From the IMG/VR virus record IMGVR_UViG_3300042310_000070, positions 1 to 25,757 of that record: a stretch of 25,757 nucleotides of DNA; one strand, written 5' to 3'. Made by a program: the position numbers and the translations under genes. This DNA comes from a virus. The notes under the pieces were generated by a model, which saw only the letters and a program-made list of their open reading frames with translations, was not told where the DNA came from and searched no databases. Below, piece by piece: positions 9,201 to 15,200 of the stretch. The stretch's first letter is position 1, and each line of letters opens with the position of its first letter.

Positions 9201-12200
9201 GTTGATAAATTTGCCGAAGAAAAATTCAGAATAGAACAAGATTTATTAGATAGTCTTAAGTCTGAAGGTGGCAATAAAATAGAAACACTTAATGAAATTG
9301 CTAAACTTACAGGAATGGATTTCTTCCAATTAGCTATTGAAAATGGTGTTGAAAAAGCTAAACAAACACTTTATACAATATTAGATCTTAAAACAGAAGT
9401 TGATAAAGCAATATTAGGTCATGATCCTGAAAAAGTAAATAAAGCTACAAAAGATTATAATTTAGCCAAAGCAATGAATGCCCCTTATGAGCAAAAGAAT
9501 ATCTTTGAGAAATTATCTGGAATCGGAATGAATGTCACTCCGATGGAGCTAGGCTTATTTAATGATGATACTCTTAATAAGTTAAGTACTGGTTATAAGC
9601 GTATAGCTGAAATTGATAGAGAATTTGCTAACAAGAAAGATTTAACTAATAAACAAATTAAAGATTTATACAAAGAAAGAGAAGGTATTGTTCGCCAAGG
9701 CGAAGATGCAATGGCTCTTATTCAATATTCATCTTATGATAAAATTAAATCTGCACTTAGTGATACAGGTGGCATGAGTACTCTTAGTATCCTAGGCGCA
9801 ACTAAAGCAAGTATTAAATCAATTCTTGGATTAGATGCTGCGTTTAAGGAATTAAAACGTGACACTAAAAATCCAATGAATATTGATCAATTCATTGAAG
9901 CTAATAAACAAGCTGCGATGCTTGAAAGAGCAATGGCACGTGTTAAATTGATCAATGCGTCATTTGAAGATAAACTTTCTGCAGTAAAAGAAGTATTTAA
10001 TACTGATATTTCTAATTTAGATTTTAGTAGATTATCTGGTAATTTAGGTCAAATTTTAATTGACACAGCTCAAAGATTTAAACAAGCGTTATCTGAAGAA
10101 CTTGCAACTAATGGCATGTCTGATACAGCCAAGGGTATCTTAGAAGGTATGGACCAACTATCTAAAGACGGTGCATATATAAACTTCTTTGCAAGCTTTA
10201 GAGAAGATATGAAAGAATCTTTAACAGATGGTGTATCTACAGCATTTGATAAAGTTAAAAATGCTCTTCCAGGTTTAGGTTTAGATTTCGGTCAATTCCA
10301 AAACTTAAGTTCATCTAAACAAGCTGAATACAAGGCTAAAGCTCTTGATGTAAAGACAATGAATAATCTCTTTACATTACCTAATCTTTCTCAGTACCAA
10401 GCTGATATCATAAATAAAGTAGGTAAAGGAACTCCTGTTCAAGAGATGATGAAAGAGTTGGAACAAACATTTAGTAAAGAGCAAGCTGCTAAATATGCTG
10501 CTGTATCTAAATCACCTATTGAAATTCCAATGAATAATTTAACAGAAAGCACTAATAGAAATACAGCTGCTACTGATAGATTAAATGAAACAATAAGTGG
10601 AAAAGGTACTAAAGAAGCTCCTACAGCCTTTCAAAGTCCAATTAAAACAGCTGCTGATAAGTATGGAGTAGATCCAGCTTTATTAGGCGCTTTAGTTAGT
10701 GTTGAATCTGATTTTAAAAATGGATTGACAAGCAAAGCAGGTGCGCAGGGATTGACACAGTTAATGCCAGCTACTCAAGCTAAATATGGTGTTACTGATC
10801 CGTTCAACGTACAGCAAAACTTAGATGCAGGTGCTAATTACCTTAAAGATTTAATTGATCAACAAAAGAATCTTAGTTGGGCATTAGCAGCATATAATGC
10901 AGGCCCTGGTGATCAACCATTAGCTGGTGGCGGTACCAAACGTGCTAAACGAATGGCTACTGAATTACCTTATGCAGAAAAAGTATTAAAAAGATATGCT
11001 GAGATGTCACAAGAAGGTGCAGTATTGCCTCAAGTGACAGCGTTAAAAGGCTATGAAAGTACTTTAATTCCTGGAACTAAACCTATTGATGTATCAGGCG
11101 TTAAGCCAAGTGGAGCTGCAGGCATAATTAATACAGCCACTGTGAATGCTGTAGAAGTAATGCAAAAAGAGATTGCTAATCCATTACAAGATTTGCAAAC
11201 AGAGCTGAGTTCAGGAAGATCTTCTATTAGAGAAATCTTAGCTAGTAAAGGTCAATATGATCCTGCAATGCTTGCTTCACTTAGTAATGAACAAGCTAAT
11301 AAGCTGCTAGAAGGTTTGAAAATAAAATTAGGTAAAGAATCTCAATTAAATCGGATAACAGCTGCTGGATATGATACTACTGGATTGCAAAAATCTATTC
11401 TTAGTGATGCTGAAAAAGAAAAAGGAAAAATTGATGCTATCAATATGTCCATTAGTTTAACAGCTAATAGGCTAAATGAAGCTGATGGCTTCTTAAAGCA
11501 AATGCCAAATAATATCACATCATTCCTAGAAGTATATAGTGGATTGAATGCTGAAACCGTTGCATATATGAGTGAAGCACAAAAGTCAATACTTAAAACA
11601 ATGACTTTAGACGCACTTCATTTGCAAAAACAAATTGATGATGCTAAATTATTAGGACAACCTACAGATGAAGCTTCAAGTAAACTTGCGTTATTAAAAG
11701 ATAGTATCAAAGAAATGGGTGATGCTGCTAATGCAAGCGCTATTCAAGCTCGTGAAGCAGGTAAGTCATTTGCAAGCGGTATTCAAGGTGGTTTCAAAGA
11801 TGCATTTAAAGGTTTAATAACAGGCGCAGGTGCAGGTGAAAAAGGCGGAATACTAGGTGCTTTTGCTAATAAATTAAAATCAGCTTTCATTGATAACATG
11901 GCAAATGCTATGTCTGACAGTATGACTAAAAGTTTAGGTTTAGGTGCAGAGGGTACTTTATTTAAAACAGCGGAAGGCTTAGGAACTAAAGTATTTAGTT
12001 TATTTGAGTCAGGGATAAATAGTATTACACCTAATGCAATGAGATCACCATCAAGTGGTTTCTTATCATTCTTAGGTTTTGCAGAAGGCGGTCAAATAGC
12101 TGGTCCAGGTACTGGTACATCTGATTCAATGATTGCTGCTGTATCTAATGGTGAGTATATTGTAAATGCTAAATCTACAGCTAAACATTTAGGCTTATTA

Positions 12201-15200
12201 GATGCAATTAATAAAGGCAAGATTCCTAAGTTTGCTAAGGGTGGTTTTTACGGTAATAATGTTACATCTGCATTTTCTACGATTCCCGCTACAACAGGTA
12301 CTGTAATTGAAATAAATGGATTAGATGCACCAGCCGCTAAATTATCTAAAGCTGGAGATGATTTATTAAATTCAAGTAGTATCTCTAAAGATGTATCATC
12401 TGTATGGCTAGATTCAATAACTCAAATGGTTACAGGCGGTCCTGATGGTGGCGGAATAACTGGTACGCTTGTAGATGTTGGTGCAGAAGTTGGTAAATTC
12501 TTTCAAGATAAATCTAAATGGGTATGGGATGGTACTATTAATCTTTATGACAAAGCCAAAGGTTTGTTAAATACTGCTGGAAATTTTGTATGGGATGGCG
12601 TAATTAATGTAGCTGGGACTATTAAAGATAATTTACCTTCTGTATCAGCTCTTGTAAATTGGACAGGAGGTGGAAATGTCTCTGTTCCCGGCACAGTTAA
12701 TACTGGTTCCGCACCATCAGTAACGGCTACAGTAAGCGGTTGGTTAGATAAAGCAGGAAATGCAATTAAAGATTTAAATATAACAGGTACTTTAACAGAT
12801 TTCAAAAATACTATAACTGCTAAATTTGCTGGATGGTATGAAAATGGAACAACGCTTATAAATGACGCGTGGCAAGGTGTTAAAGGTACTCTTAATATTT
12901 CAGAAACTGCTAAAACAGTATCAACAAAAATCTCTGAATGGTATGATGCAGGCGGTACTTTAATAGGAGAAGGCTGGAAAGGCGTCAAAGGTGTTATTTC
13001 AAATATTCCTAGTATTGACTTCAGTAATATGTTTACTGTAGATAATATGGAAGCGATAGGCGGTGCATATGTCTTAAAACCGTTCACTTATATGTCTAGC
13101 GCATTGAAGAATATAGACTTTAATAAATACTTTAGTCTTGAAGCAATAGGCAAAGGGTTCAAAGCTGTTTTAACGCCATTTACATGGATTCGCGATAAAG
13201 TATCCGCAATGGATCCTGGCCAATATCTGACATTAGATACTGTCGCAGCTGCAGGTAAAAACATTATAAAGCCATTTACATGGCTCGGCGCTCAAGTCAC
13301 TAAAATACCTTTCTCAGATTATTTGTCTGTACAAGGGATCAAAGAAGTTGGTACAACTTTATTAAAACCGTTTGAATATATCGGTGCAGAAATAAACAAA
13401 GTAGATTGGGCGGGATTATTTAAATTTGATCCTTCCAAAATATTTCCTAATTTATCTAATGATATTTCTGGTGATATTGCGGAGTGGTTCGGTAATATTG
13501 ATTTGCCAGCTTTTGAACCTAGTAAATGGGCGAATGAAATAAGATCACTCGGGACGGTAGCCTTTGACTTCCTCACTAACTTGGTAAAAGGCATAAGAAT
13601 TGATTCTGTTGCTAGTTTATTCCCGCAAGCTACAGGAGGTTTAGCAGGAACTGGCAAAGACATTCCTCTCAGCGGTCTAGTTAAAGGCCCTGGTACTGGT
13701 ACATCGGATTCAATTCCAGTTCGATTATCGAATGGGGAGTATGTAATACCGGCAAAACAAACAGCAGAATATGCTGATGTACTTAATCAAATTAGAGCTG
13801 GTACTTTTGGAAAAGGATTGCCTGGTGACCTAACAATTGGAGACTATGCGGCGGGTATTAAAAGTGGTAAATATGCAACTAAAGATAATAAAGGATTCTT
13901 TGATGCATTAGGTAAATTAAAAACTTATGATGCTAATGGTAATCCTACAGGGCATTATTGGATGCCTGAATATGCGCCTATAATGGACTCATTGGGTTCT
14001 GCATTTACATCAGGATTGCCTTCAAATTCTTCTGTTAATTATGGTGGAAAGGATTACGGCATTGCTGCTTTCAATAAATTAATGATGAAGGGCATTAGTG
14101 GTGCAGGCCAATTAGTTAGGACAGCGCTAGGGAAATACTCTTGGGATAATACTGGAGAAATGTCTGATTGGACTCCTGATATTTCTGAAACGCCTATAGC
14201 TGGCACATCTCAGTATACTATGGAGCAGTTAAAGTATACTTTTGGAAAGCAAGGCGAAGCTATCGGATACTCGGATATAAAACCTACTGATATGACTACT
14301 AAGTTCATATTAAGTGATAATGGCGCTAGACAAGTTCCTAATCTCTTAAATGATGATAGTAATTGGTTTGGTACAGGTATTCTGTTGCCTAATGATCGTT
14401 CTATGTCAGTAGAAGATATGGCTGCAATTAGAGCGCATAACTATTTAAACCTTAGACGATTTGATTCTATTGCTGATAAGCAAACAGGTAAAGGTTTACT
14501 TCGTGTATTCAATCAAAATCCTAAAACTAAAGCTTTTGAACCTGCCAAAGGTTCTTTAGGGCCTTGGAGAACTCAATCAGAAGTAAATAAGTTAGTTGAA
14601 AATTCAGGCTATTTAGGGAATACACAATTCTTTGATAACACAACAGTTGCACAAATGGATGCTGTCAGAGAAGCTTCCTTTCCTGTAATAAGTGCGTATG
14701 ATGAAGAATCCCAAAATACGTTTAAAAAGTTTAAACCGAATTTAGGTACATTAGGCATTTTTGCCAATACAGGTGCATCATCATTCCTCAATTTGAATGA
14801 CAGCATTGATGGATATGTATGGCCATCTGGTATGAATAATGCCACTGCATTAGCTAAAATAGGATTACAAAATAAGCAATATTCTGAATTATTAGCAAAA
14901 AGTGAAAATCCGTTATCAGATGCAGCAGTTTTCTGGCAAAACACCAAAGGTTCAACTCATTATGAAAAAGAACTTGCAAAAACTTCAAGCGTATCTGGTC
15001 ATTCTTCTATAAACTATTGGGAAGATTATTTCGGACAAACGGCTTTAGATTTAATCAATAAATACCATCCTGACGCTTCTAATAATTATTTAGGCACAGC
15101 AGTACAACCTAAGCCTAACGCTCAAGTTCAAAAAATATTAGAAGCTACAGAAAAAGCTTTTGAGTTACCTTTGAAAGCAGATGGATCTCCATATTCAGAT

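Noticed and set aside
12545-13087. 180-residue open frame on the - strand
   Set aside because: It lies wholly within the tape measure gene, opposite its repeat region, has no ribosome site and no recognisable motif, and is rich in Pro and Ser as expected of a shadow frame.
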